From: an uncultured Caryophanales bacterium
GTDB lineage: Bacteria > Bacillota_I > Bacilli_A > RF39 > UBA660
Assembly (NCBI GenBank): GCA_946402785.1
Contig: CAMIXP010000022.1
Coordinates: 1 to 14,352, forward strand
Direction: 5' to 3'
Length of the DNA: 14,352 nt
The notes beneath the pieces are model-generated. The model had not been told where the DNA came from, ran no database searches, and saw nothing but the letters and a program-made list of their open reading frames with translations. A program made the translations under genes and the position numbers. Shown here one piece after another: positions 1 through 6,501 of the stretch; within the stretch, counting starts at the first letter, position 1; every line of letters starts with the position of its first letter.

Positions 1-573
1 ATAATTAGTGCCGCATCATGTACAACAAACTGCCTAGCACCAGTTGTTGATGTTTTAGATAAAGAATTTGGTATTGTTAAGGGATACATGACAACAGTAC
101 ATGCCTATACAAATGATCAAGCATCACTTGATATTGCCCACAAGAAAGGACATTTAGCTCGTCGTGGTAGAGCTTGTGCTGCTAATATTGTTCCAGCATC
201 AACTGGAGCAGCATCAGCTATTGGCCTTGTTTGTCCTAACTTAGCAGGTAAGTTAGATGGAACAGCAATGCGTGTACCAGTTCCAACAGGATCAGTTATT
301 GACTTAACATTAGAGTTAGGAAGAAATACAACAGCAGAAGAAATTAACGAAGTATTAAAAGCACATACAAATGAAACACTTGAATATACAGATGATCCAA
401 TCGTATCTTCAGACGTAATTGGAAGACGTTGTGGATCTCTAGTAGATGGATTATCAACCAATGTTCTAGAAGTAGATGGAAAACAATTAGTAAAAGTTGT
501 TTCTTGGTATGATAATGAAATGAGTTATACAGCACAAATGGTTAGAACTGCAAAATATTTAATGAGTAGATAG
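1..573 (+). CDS. gapA: Glyceraldehyde-3-phosphate dehydrogenase, type I (5'-truncated by window edge)
   Basis: This is the C-terminal 190 codons of the glycolytic enzyme that oxidises glyceraldehyde-3-phosphate to 1,3-bisphosphoglycerate with NAD and phosphate in the cytoplasm. Reading frame 1 is open from base 1. It begins just before the active-site segment ASCTTNC, whose first Cys (bases 19-21) is the catalytic thiolate. The catalytic-partner His lies in the following TVHAYTNDQ stretch. Further family signatures are RRGRAC, the phosphate-binding PASTGAA loop, PTGSVIDLTLEL, and the C-terminal WYDNEMSYTAQMVR block. The N-terminal NAD-binding Rossmann half and the promoter lie outside the window. 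The slipin gene follows after 10 nt, so the two are probably cotranscribed. The other lower-glycolysis genes pgk and tpiA lie downstream, which supports a glycolytic GapA rather than a GapB role. Confidence 0.97.
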   Translation: MISAASCTTNCLAPVVDVLDKEFGIVKGYMTTVHAYTNDQASLDIAHKKGHLARRGRACAANIVPASTGAASAIGLVCPNLAGKLDGTAMRVPVPTGSVIDLTLELGRNTTAEEINEVLKAHTNETLEYTDDPIVSSDVIGRRCGSLVDGLSTNVLEVDGKQLVKVVSWYDNEMSYTAQMVRTAKYLMSR

Positions 574-583
574 GAGTGATTAT

Positions 584-1351
584 ATGCCATTCATTGGAGT
601 ATTATTAGTTATTATTGCAATCATTCTTCTTTCATCAATTAAACAAATTAACCAATATGAAAGAGGAATCTTATTCACATGTGGTAAATTTTCAAGAGTA
701 TTAGAACCAGGATGGAAAATTGTATTACCAATTTTTCAATCATTTACAAAAGTAGATATCAGAACTTTAGCAGTAGACGTTCCTGCACAAGAAGCGATCA
801 CAAAAGATAACGTATCTGTTAAAATCAATGCTGTTATCTATTACAAAATCTTTGATGCAGGAAAAGCAATCTGTGAAGTACAAAACTATTACTATGCAGT
901 AAGTAATCTTGCTCAAACAACAATGCGTAATGTAGTAGGAGCTGTTACATTAGATGAATTACTAAGTGAAAGAGATAAAATATCTGGAAGTATTTGTCAA
1001 ATAATTGATGAAGCAACAGATCCATGGGGAATTAAAGTTGAAAATGTAGAATTAAAAGACGTTAGTTTACCAGAAGAAATGAAGAGAGTAATTGCAAAAG
1101 CTGCAGAAGCAGAAAGAGAAAAACAAGCAATCTTAACAAAGGCTGCTGGAGAAGTAGAAGCTGCTAACAATTTAGCACATGCTGCTACAATTATGGGTAA
1201 TACACCAGGAGCACTTCACTTAAGAACTTTATCAACATTAAATGACTTAAGTTCTGATCAATCTAATACAATCATCTTCGCAGTACCAATTGAAGTACTA
1301 GATGCAGTAAAAGGATTATCAAACAAATTAAACAATCCAAATAAAGAGTAA
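584..1351 (+). CDS. Slipin / SPFH (stomatin-prohibitin) family membrane protein
   Basis: A 255-residue membrane-anchored SPFH protein. Residues about 3-18 form one hydrophobic N-terminal segment. The SPFH (band 7) domain follows, from the NQYERGILFTCGKF motif at about 23-36 through EPGWKIVLPIF to VELKDVSLPEEMKRVIAKAAEAEREK at about 155-180, a stomatin/slipin hallmark. After it come an Ala/Glu-rich helical stretch and an NTIIFAVPIEVL-like C-terminus. Known slipins oligomerise on the inner membrane in lipid microdomains and are often paired with an NfeD-type protein or a membrane protease. No NfeD gene is present beside this one. The start has an AGGAG site at 572-576, overlapping the gapA stop. 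The gene lies 10 nt after gapA and ends in its own terminator, so it is the last gene of the gapA unit. Family assignment is strong; the biological role is unknown. Confidence 0.92.
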   Translation: MPFIGVLLVIIAIILLSSIKQINQYERGILFTCGKFSRVLEPGWKIVLPIFQSFTKVDIRTLAVDVPAQEAITKDNVSVKINAVIYYKIFDAGKAICEVQNYYYAVSNLAQTTMRNVVGAVTLDELLSERDKISGSICQIIDEATDPWGIKVENVELKDVSLPEEMKRVIAKAAEAEREKQAILTKAAGEVEAANNLAHAATIMGNTPGALHLRTLSTLNDLSSDQSNTIIFAVPIEVLDAVKGLSNKLNNPNKE

Positions 1352-1373
1352 GGAATCTTACTCTTTTTTCTTT
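1343..1373 (+). terminator. Intrinsic terminator after the slipin gene
   Basis: A perfect 10-bp stem pairs 1343-1352 (AAAGAGTAAG) with 1357-1366 (CTTACTCTTT) across a GAAT loop, followed by a T-rich tail. The slipin stop codon TAA (1349-1351) lies inside the 5' arm, so the terminator is embedded in the end of the gene. It should end the gapA-slipin transcript before the pgk promoter. Confidence 0.9.
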
Positions 1374-1399
1374 AAACAATCATAAAAAAATGATATAAT
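1371..1399 (+). promoter_or_regulatory. Sigma-A-type promoter of the pgk unit (extended -10)
   Basis: A perfect TATAAT at 1394-1399 is preceded by TG at 1391-1392, giving the extended -10 form TGATATAAT. A weak -35, TTTAAA (1371-1376), lies 17 nt upstream and directly abuts the tail of the preceding terminator. The expected transcript start is near 1406, leaving only about 18 nt of 5' UTR, with AGGAG at 1411-1415 before the pgk ATG. Confidence 0.8.
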
Positions 1400-1423
1400 G
1401 AACATTAGATAGGAGAATAGGAT

Positions 1424-2596
1424 ATGAAGACAATAAAAGATATGAATATTGACAACAAAAGAGTAATTATACGATGTGATTTTAATGTCCCTATTAAAGA
1501 AGGGGTAATAGTAGATGATACAAGAATTGTAGGAGCTTTACCAACAATTCAATATTGTATCGACCATGATTGCAAAATCATCTTAATGTCTCACTTAGGA
1601 AGAGTAAAAGAAGAGGCTGATTTAGAGAAAAATGATTTATCTCCAGTAGCAGATCGTTTATCTCAATTATTAAAAAGAGATATTTTATTCAGTAAGAAGA
1701 CAAGAGGAGAAGAACTAGAAGCAATCGTTGATAGTCTAGAATCAGGAGATATTGTATTAGTTCAAAATACAAGATATGAAGATTTAGATGGTAAAAAAGA
1801 AAGCAGTAATGATGAAGAATTAGGTGCTTATTGGGCATCTTTAGGAGAAGTATTTGTAAATGATGCATTTGGAACGATTCATAGAGCACATGCATCTAAC
1901 GTTGGAATTGCTTCTCACTTACCATCATGTGTAGGATTCTTAATTGAACAAGAATTAAATGCATTAAGCGTATTAGATCATCCAGAGCATCCATTTGTAG
2001 TAGTTCTAGGAGGAGCTAAAGTTGCTGATAAAATTGGAGTAATTGAAAACTTAGTTACCAAAGCAGACAAAATCTTAATTGGTGGAGGAATGGCATTCAC
2101 ATTCTTAAAAGCAAAAGGGGTTAATATTGGTAAATCTTTATTAGATGAAGAAAATATTGATTTCTGCAAAAAGATGTTAGAAGAATATCCTGATAAGATT
2201 GAATTACCAATTGACTTTGCAGTAACCAATGAATTTACAAACGATGAAGAATATCGTACCAAACTAGCAACAGAACTTGCAGATGACGAGATGGGTCTTG
2301 ATATTGGAAGTAAGACAAGAACTCTATATGAAGAAATTTTAAGAGATGCACGTATCGTTATTTGGAATGGACCTCTTGGAGTATATGAATTTGAAAAATA
2401 TAAAAAGAACACAGATGAATTATTAAAATTCATTGTAGAACATAATATCAAAACAATCCTTGGTGGAGGAGATATTGTAGCAGCAGCTACAACAGCAGGA
2501 TACAAGGATTTAGTTTATCATGCTTCAACTGGAGGAGGAGCAACACTAGAATATTTGGAAGGAAAAACATTACCAGGATTAGAAGCAATTAAGTAG
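1424..2596 (+). CDS. pgk: Phosphoglycerate kinase
   Basis: A full-length 390-residue enzyme, close to the usual 390-400. It transfers phosphate from 1,3-bisphosphoglycerate to ADP in the first ATP-yielding step of glycolysis. Visible motifs are the RCDFNVP signature (about 17-23), SHLGR (56-60), the substrate-binding NDAFG-HRAHAS block (about 146-158), LGGAKVADKI in the hinge/nucleotide domain (195-204), GGGMAFTFLKA (220-230), NGPLGVYEFE (315-324), GGGD (347-350) and the closing HASTGGGATLEYLEG helix. After GGGD the sequence reads IVAAA instead of the common SAAA, a small change in the nucleotide-binding loop, but the Asp is kept. ATG at 1424 has AGGAG 8 nt upstream and follows the promoter at 1371-1399. 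It heads a five-gene unit that ends with tpiA. Confidence 0.98.
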   Translation: MKTIKDMNIDNKRVIIRCDFNVPIKEGVIVDDTRIVGALPTIQYCIDHDCKIILMSHLGRVKEEADLEKNDLSPVADRLSQLLKRDILFSKKTRGEELEAIVDSLESGDIVLVQNTRYEDLDGKKESSNDEELGAYWASLGEVFVNDAFGTIHRAHASNVGIASHLPSCVGFLIEQELNALSVLDHPEHPFVVVLGGAKVADKIGVIENLVTKADKILIGGGMAFTFLKAKGVNIGKSLLDEENIDFCKKMLEEYPDKIELPIDFAVTNEFTNDEEYRTKLATELADDEMGLDIGSKTRTLYEEILRDARIVIWNGPLGVYEFEKYKKNTDELLKFIVEHNIKTILGGGDIVAAATTAGYKDLVYHASTGGGATLEYLEGKTLPGLEAIK

Positions 2597-2605
2597 GTGA
2601 GTGAA
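2595..2605 (+). promoter_or_regulatory. Ribosome-binding site that selects a TTG start
   Basis: AGGTG at 2595-2599, overlapping the pgk stop codon TAG (2594-2596), lies 6 nt before TTG at 2606. This is the normal spacing in low-GC Gram-positives. The alternative in-frame GTG at 2597 would lie inside this site and has no purine-rich motif at a suitable distance upstream, so TTG is preferred. Confidence 0.6.
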
Positions 2606-2950
2606 TTGAGTACTTTAAAACTATTTCCAGTAGATTCTAATGAAAATGGAAATGATTTCCAATTGGAATTAGCTCTACAAGATAGAAAAAAAGTAAAAGA
2701 TATTTGCCATATTCAGGGATATAGAGATATCAAAAGTTGTACCATTACATTTGATTCCCAAGAAAAGAGAAATCGAAAAATCGCATCATTAGCAGCAAAC
2801 TATGCACTAGATACATTAGGAATGGAAGAAGTATTCCTTCAAATCAATCCTGATGATCAAAGTATGTTGGATATTCTAGATACAGATGAATTCGAGTGTT
2901 TAGGAGACGAAAAAGGTAGTATAATATATCTGAAAGAAAAGACATACTAG
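2606..2950 (+). CDS. Small GNAT-like protein, probably degenerate
   Basis: A 114-residue cytoplasmic protein with no signal peptide or membrane segment. From about residue 60 it resembles the second half of a GNAT N-acetyltransferase: an Arg/Lys-rich turn, a helix (IASLAANYALDTLGM), a strand (EEVFLQINPDD) and a final segment with the pattern L..D.FE.LGDE.GSIIYLKE. The Q/R-x-x-G-x-G/A acetyl-CoA loop normally found before the helix reads RNRKIAS and lacks the glycines. The protein is also shorter than the usual 140-160 residues. Enzyme activity is therefore doubtful, and a binding or regulatory role is possible. It directly follows pgk (SD over the pgk stop) and precedes the flippase by 12 nt, so it is co-expressed with both. 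The start chosen is TTG at 2606; GTG at 2597 would add three residues. The family call rests on pattern similarity only. Confidence 0.7.
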   Translation: MSTLKLFPVDSNENGNDFQLELALQDRKKVKDICHIQGYRDIKSCTITFDSQEKRNRKIASLAANYALDTLGMEEVFLQINPDDQSMLDILDTDEFECLGDEKGSIIYLKEKTY

Positions 2951-2962
2951 AAGGATGATACG

Positions 2963-3961
2963 ATGAAAATTGTAAACGATATCAAAAAGAATACAATACT
3001 ATTAGTCATTATTACGATAATAGTATTGTATTTTGTATTAAAAAATGATGCGGCAGGAATATGGGAAACTTTAAAAAGTATGAATTTAAGATATATCTTA
3101 TATGCATTACTTGCTTATCTTGCTTATGTAACGATTAAGGGATATATCAATTATAAAATAGTAAATGATCCAAAGAAGTTTAGTAAAAAAGAAGCCATTC
3201 GACAAAACTATATTGCACAGTTCTTTAATGGAATTACTCCTTTTCAAACTGGAGGAGAGCCAATGGCTATTTATATGCTGACAGAACAAGGAATCTCTGT
3301 ATCCAAAGCAACCAATTATATGGTACAAAGTTTTATATTTTATCAGATTGCTTTGGTACTATGTGGATTACTAGCTGTAATCTATAATCTAATCTTCCAT
3401 ATATTTCCGAAAGTAGAATTACTACAACATTTAGTATTAATAGGATTTGCTATTAACATTGTAGTAGTAATCTTACTATTATTATCCTATTCGAAAACAG
3501 CAACCAAAAAACTAGGAAGATTATGTTATAAGATTAGTAAAGCTTTAAAGTCTAAAATAACAGAAGAAGAATTAGAAAGTAAGTTTGAAGAATACCATAA
3601 TGGATTTGAAGAACTAAAACAAAGAAAGAAACTCTTTATTGGAGGAATTATCTTAAATATTGTTAGTTTATTATGTTTGTATTCCATCCCATACTTTATA
3701 CTACAAGGAATGGGAGACTACAGAAGTCTAACGATTATTGATACCTTAGTATCTTCTGCATATGTTTATTTAATAGGAGCCTTTGTTCCTGTACCAGGAG
3801 CCAGTGGTGGAATTGAATATGGATTTAGTCAATTCTTTGGAAACTTTGTAGAAGGTAGTATGCTACCAGCTATGTTAATTGTATGGAGATTTATCACATA
3901 CTATTTAGGAGTAATCGTAGGAGCAATCCTATTTAATATTCGTGAAAGGATGAAAAAATGA
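2963..3961 (+). CDS. UPF0104 / LPG-synthase transmembrane-domain protein (putative lipid flippase)
   Basis: A 332-residue integral membrane protein with about seven or eight hydrophobic segments, roughly at 11-26, 43-60, 120-145, 154-176, 224-247, 256-276 and 300-325. It carries the two family signatures: FNGITPFQTGGEP (88-100) after the first helices and FVPVPGASGGIEYGF (274-288). These define the same fold as the MprF N-terminal flippase domain, but the C-terminal aminoacyl-transferase domain is absent, so it is not a lysyl-phosphatidylglycerol synthase. Family members are thought to move or house lipids in the cytoplasmic membrane. Its TGA stop overlaps the start of the glycosyltransferase gene (ATGA, 3958-3961), implying translational coupling. 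I infer that it handles the glycolipid made by that enzyme or its lipid acceptor. Start ATG 2963 is preceded by an AAGGATG site. Substrate is unknown. Confidence 0.9.
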   Translation: MKIVNDIKKNTILLVIITIIVLYFVLKNDAAGIWETLKSMNLRYILYALLAYLAYVTIKGYINYKIVNDPKKFSKKEAIRQNYIAQFFNGITPFQTGGEPMAIYMLTEQGISVSKATNYMVQSFIFYQIALVLCGLLAVIYNLIFHIFPKVELLQHLVLIGFAINIVVVILLLLSYSKTATKKLGRLCYKISKALKSKITEEELESKFEEYHNGFEELKQRKKLFIGGIILNIVSLLCLYSIPYFILQGMGDYRSLTIIDTLVSSAYVYLIGAFVPVPGASGGIEYGFSQFFGNFVEGSMLPAMLIVWRFITYYLGVIVGAILFNIRERMKK

Positions 3962-5193
3962 GAATCGGAATTTTTACAGAAACATGGGCCCCATATATTA
4001 GTGGTTTAGTAACAAGTGAAGTTATGTTAAAAAATGCTTTAGAAAAGCAAGGTCATGAAGTATATGTTGTTACAGCCAATCTAGATAGTTTTAAATATGA
4101 GTATGATGAAAAAGAAAGAGTCTTAAAAGTACCAGGAATACCAACCGGTATCTATGACTCTCGTCTAACAAGTATTTATCCAATCAGGGCCATTAATAAA
4201 ATTAAAAGTTGGAAATTAGATGTCATCCACTCTCAAACAGAATTTGCGATTGGAACATTCGCAAGACTATTTGCGAAACAATATAATATTCCATTAGTTC
4301 ATACTTACCATACGTTATATGAAGATTATGTACACTATATCACGAAAGGTTACTTTAACCGTTCTAGTAAAAAGATCGTAGAGTACTTAACAAAGTTCTA
4401 CTGTGATACAACCGCAACAGAATTGATTGTTCCAACGAATAAGATTTATAAGTTATTCAAAGAAAAATATAAATTTGAAAAGAATATTCATATTATTCCA
4501 ACTGGTATTGAAGTAGAAAGATTCTATACAGAAAATCAAAATGAAAAAGAAATTGAAAATTTAAGAAAACTATTAAAACTAAATCGAAAAGATTTTGTGA
4601 TTCTCTTTGTAGGAAGATTAGCAGAAGAAAAGAATGTAGAATTCTTAATTCATTCTCAAAGAGAATTAGTAAATAAACACGATAACATTAAATTAATTAT
4701 CGTAGGAGATGGACCAGATAAAGAAAAATATGAAGAATATGCCAAAGAATTAAAACTAGATAAAAATGTAATCTTCACTGGTAAATCTGCTTGGAAAGAC
4801 ATGCCATACTACTATCATGTATCGGATATCTTCGCAACAGCTTCTAAAACAGAAACACAAGGACTTACGGTTATTGAAGCAATGGCTGCGAATACGGTAC
4901 CAGTATGTATGAGAGATGAAGCATTCCAATCTATGGTAACAGAAGACTTAAATGGATTATTCTTCGAAACAGAAGAAGAGTACCAAGAAAAGATCTTATA
5001 TCTATATGAACATAGAGATGAATTAAAACGAATTGATAAACAAGCTCGTATTCAAGCAGAACACTATAGTTCTAAGAGTTATGCCGATAGAGTAATAGAA
5101 GTTTACCAAAGAGCCATCAAAGAAAAAGAAATGGAAAATAGATTTGGCATTCTTTCAAAAATATTTAAGAAGATAAAGGAGAGATTTCAATGA
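3958..5193 (+). CDS. GT4 glycosyltransferase, 1,2-diacylglycerol 3-alpha-glucosyltransferase type
   Basis: A 411-residue GT-B fold enzyme. The N-terminal acceptor domain opens with MRIGIFTETWAPYISGLVTS, the Gly-containing loop typical of the alMGS/diacylglycerol-glucosyltransferase branch, and continues with VIHSQTEFAIG (89-99) and HTYHTLYEDYVHY (115-127). The C-terminal donor domain starts near 213 with ILFVGRLAEEKN and has LIIVGDGPD (246-254) and FTGK. The EX7E motif of GT4 retaining enzymes lies at E299-E307 (ETQGLTVIE). Members use UDP-glucose to glycosylate membrane diacylglycerol, giving glycolipids that balance bilayer curvature or anchor lipoteichoic acid. The last 17 residues are basic and amphipathic (RFGILSKIFKKIKERFQ), fitting peripheral membrane attachment. 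It overlaps the genes on both sides by ATGA. The exact sugar and lipid acceptor are inferred from family resemblance. Confidence 0.9.
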   Translation: MRIGIFTETWAPYISGLVTSEVMLKNALEKQGHEVYVVTANLDSFKYEYDEKERVLKVPGIPTGIYDSRLTSIYPIRAINKIKSWKLDVIHSQTEFAIGTFARLFAKQYNIPLVHTYHTLYEDYVHYITKGYFNRSSKKIVEYLTKFYCDTTATELIVPTNKIYKLFKEKYKFEKNIHIIPTGIEVERFYTENQNEKEIENLRKLLKLNRKDFVILFVGRLAEEKNVEFLIHSQRELVNKHDNIKLIIVGDGPDKEKYEEYAKELKLDKNVIFTGKSAWKDMPYYYHVSDIFATASKTETQGLTVIEAMAANTVPVCMRDEAFQSMVTEDLNGLFFETEEEYQEKILYLYEHRDELKRIDKQARIQAEHYSSKSYADRVIEVYQRAIKEKEMENRFGILSKIFKKIKERFQ

Positions 5194-5885
5194 TCATTGC
5201 CTTAAATAATAAAAGTAATTTAAATAAAGAAGCATTCTTATCTTATCAAGAAAAATTAAGAGGATTAGAACATACTTGCCAAGTAATTCTTTGTCCTACT
5301 TATTTGAATGTGAATTTATTCAATCTAGAAGGAATATCTCTAGGAGCACAAAATGTAAGTACAGAAGATCCAGGAGCCTTCACAGGAGAAATATCTGCAA
5401 AAGATTTAAAAAACTCTGGAGTAGAATACTGTATTGTAGGTCATAGTGAAAGAAGAACCTATCAAAGAGAATCTCTAGAAGAAGTACATAAGAAAGTAGT
5501 AAAGTTATTTGAAAATGATATAACACCAATTCTATGTATTGGAGAAACAAAAGAGGAAAGAGAACAAGGATTAGTAGGATCTATTTTAAAAGAAGAAATA
5601 GAAACAGCCATTTCTGGTCTAACAGAAGAACAAAAGGCAAGACTAATCATTGCCTATGAACCAATCTGGTCTATTGGTACAGGAATCATTCCAACAATAG
5701 AACAAATTACAGAAGTACTAACATTCATTAAATCTTTCTTACCAAACACAACTCTATTATATGGAGGAAGTGCCAATGAGAAGAATATTGATATGTTAAA
5801 AGAATGTACTTTAATAGAAGGATATCTATTAGGAGGACTAAGCCTTAAACCAGAAGAACTACAAGTATTTATCAATAAAGCATAA
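5190..5885 (+). CDS. tpiA: Triosephosphate isomerase (short, divergent form)
   Basis: This enzyme interconverts dihydroxyacetone phosphate and glyceraldehyde-3-phosphate. At 231 residues it is some 20 shorter than the usual bacterial enzyme. The catalytic residues are present: Lys8 (in LNNKSN, where the usual motif is GNWKMN), His85 in VGHSERR and Glu157 in AYEPIWSIGTG. The phosphate-binding LYGGSANEKN (190-199) is intact. Loop 6 ends IGTGIIPT instead of the common IGTGKTAT, and the last phosphate loop reads LLGGLSLKPEE instead of VGGASL. These changes and the length suggest a divergent but active enzyme. It overlaps the glycosyltransferase gene by ATGA (5190-5193) and is last in the pgk unit. 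A terminator begins at its stop codon, so expression depends on the pgk promoter unless an unseen internal promoter exists. Confidence 0.95.
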   Translation: MIIALNNKSNLNKEAFLSYQEKLRGLEHTCQVILCPTYLNVNLFNLEGISLGAQNVSTEDPGAFTGEISAKDLKNSGVEYCIVGHSERRTYQRESLEEVHKKVVKLFENDITPILCIGETKEEREQGLVGSILKEEIETAISGLTEEQKARLIIAYEPIWSIGTGIIPTIEQITEVLTFIKSFLPNTTLLYGGSANEKNIDMLKECTLIEGYLLGGLSLKPEELQVFINKA

Positions 5886-5907
5886 GAGACAAAAGTCTCT
5901 TTTTTTA
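5884..5907 (+). terminator. Intrinsic terminator after tpiA
   Basis: A 7-bp stem pairs 5884-5890 (AAGAGAC) with 5895-5901 (GTCTCTT) around an AAAA loop, followed by a run of T. The 5' arm begins within the tpiA TAA (5883-5885). It should close the pgk-tpiA transcript. Confidence 0.88.
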
Positions 5908-5951
5908 TTATTCTAATAATATAAAGAATAATAAGGTGGCAGAATAAAGAA

Positions 5952-6395
5952 ATGAATGCAATTCGAATAATTGTAATTGATGACGTAAACAAGCTTAATA
6001 AAACAATTAAGGAATATGTAAAAGATGATATATCCCTGAAAATCATTCAAGAAGAAAAGATAGAAGATAAGATTATCAGGATTCTACATGAATTAGGAAT
6101 CCCATCTCATATCAAAGGATACCAATACATGAAAGAAGGAATTGAAATGATCTATCATACACCCAGTATGATGGATAAGATTACAAAGAGCTTATATCCG
6201 GAGCTAGCTAAGAAATTTCATTCCACAACCACAAGAGTAGAAAGAGATATTCGTCATGCAATTGAACTAGGATGGACAAGAGCCAATTGGGATTATATGG
6301 AAGAATTATTTGGATATAGTATTGATAGTGACAAAGCAAAACCAACGAATAGAGAATTTATCACAACCATTGTGGATAGAATAAATTTGGAATAA
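5952..6395 (+). CDS. Spo0A-like DNA-binding protein with truncated receiver domain
   Basis: A 147-residue protein. Residues about 38-147 match the Spo0A C-terminal DNA-binding domain: ILHELGIPSHIKGYQYMKEGIEM (44-66), a LYPELAKKF segment (81-89), the recognition helix TTTRVERDIRHAIELGW (92-108), ELFGYSI (118-124) and the closing KAKPTNREFI signature (128-137). The N-terminus keeps only the first strand with two Asp (IRIIVIDD, 4-11), one helix and a second strand (to about 33) of a CheY-like receiver. The phospho-acceptor Asp, the conserved Thr and Lys, and the long linker are absent, so phosphorelay control is unlikely and DNA binding could be constitutive. It would act in the cytoplasm as a transcription factor at 0A-box-like sites. 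ATG 5952 is the only reasonable start; the AAGGTGG motif at 5933-5939 is 12 nt away, longer than usual, hinting at weak translation. No convincing promoter was seen. It lies between two terminated units. Confidence 0.88.
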   Translation: MNAIRIIVIDDVNKLNKTIKEYVKDDISLKIIQEEKIEDKIIRILHELGIPSHIKGYQYMKEGIEMIYHTPSMMDKITKSLYPELAKKFHSTTTRVERDIRHAIELGWTRANWDYMEELFGYSIDSDKAKPTNREFITTIVDRINLE

Positions 6396-6439
6396 TAATC
6401 ACAAAAAATAGCACATAAGGCTTAAAATGGTCTTTTCTA

Positions 6440-6468
6440 TTGACATAAAATAAATATAAAAGTATACT
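6440..6468 (+). promoter_or_regulatory. Near-consensus sigma-A promoter of the ATPase gene
   Basis: A perfect -35 TTGACA (6440-6445), a 17-nt spacer and a -10 TATACT (6463-6468, 5 of 6) form a strong housekeeping promoter. The transcript would start near 6475, shortly before an AGGAGG site at 6487-6492 and the ATG at 6502. The gene is therefore transcribed independently of the Spo0A-like gene. Confidence 0.88.
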
Positions 6469-6501
6469 TAATATAGAAAATATGTTAGGAGGATACAATT
6501 T

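Noticed and set aside
117..461. Long minus-strand open frames opposite gapA, pgk, the Spo0A-like gene, rplC and others.
   Set aside because: Each lies opposite a clearly conserved plus-strand protein, lacks a ribosome-binding site or family motif, and reflects the A-rich coding strand.
993..1001. TTTGTCAAA, a full match to a relaxed Spo0A box.
   Set aside because: It is inside the slipin coding sequence, far from any promoter, and encodes conserved protein sequence.
2597..2605. GTG at 2597 as the start of the GNAT-like gene.
   Set aside because: It overlaps the Shine-Dalgarno motif that fits TTG 2606 and has no such motif of its own. The difference is only three residues, so it cannot be excluded fully.
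5908..5951. Promoter for the Spo0A-like gene, including a possible sigma-H type -10 (AAAGAATAA at 5923-5931).
   Set aside because: TATAAA at 5920 has no acceptable -35 at 16-18 nt, and no AGGA-type -35 precedes the GAAT motif. The region is simply AT-rich.
6417..6437. Possible terminator after the Spo0A-like gene (AAGGCT/GGTCTT with a short T run).
   Set aside because: Only six pairs, two of them G-U, with two T left after the stem. Too weak to call, although some terminator would be expected before the strong promoter at 6440.
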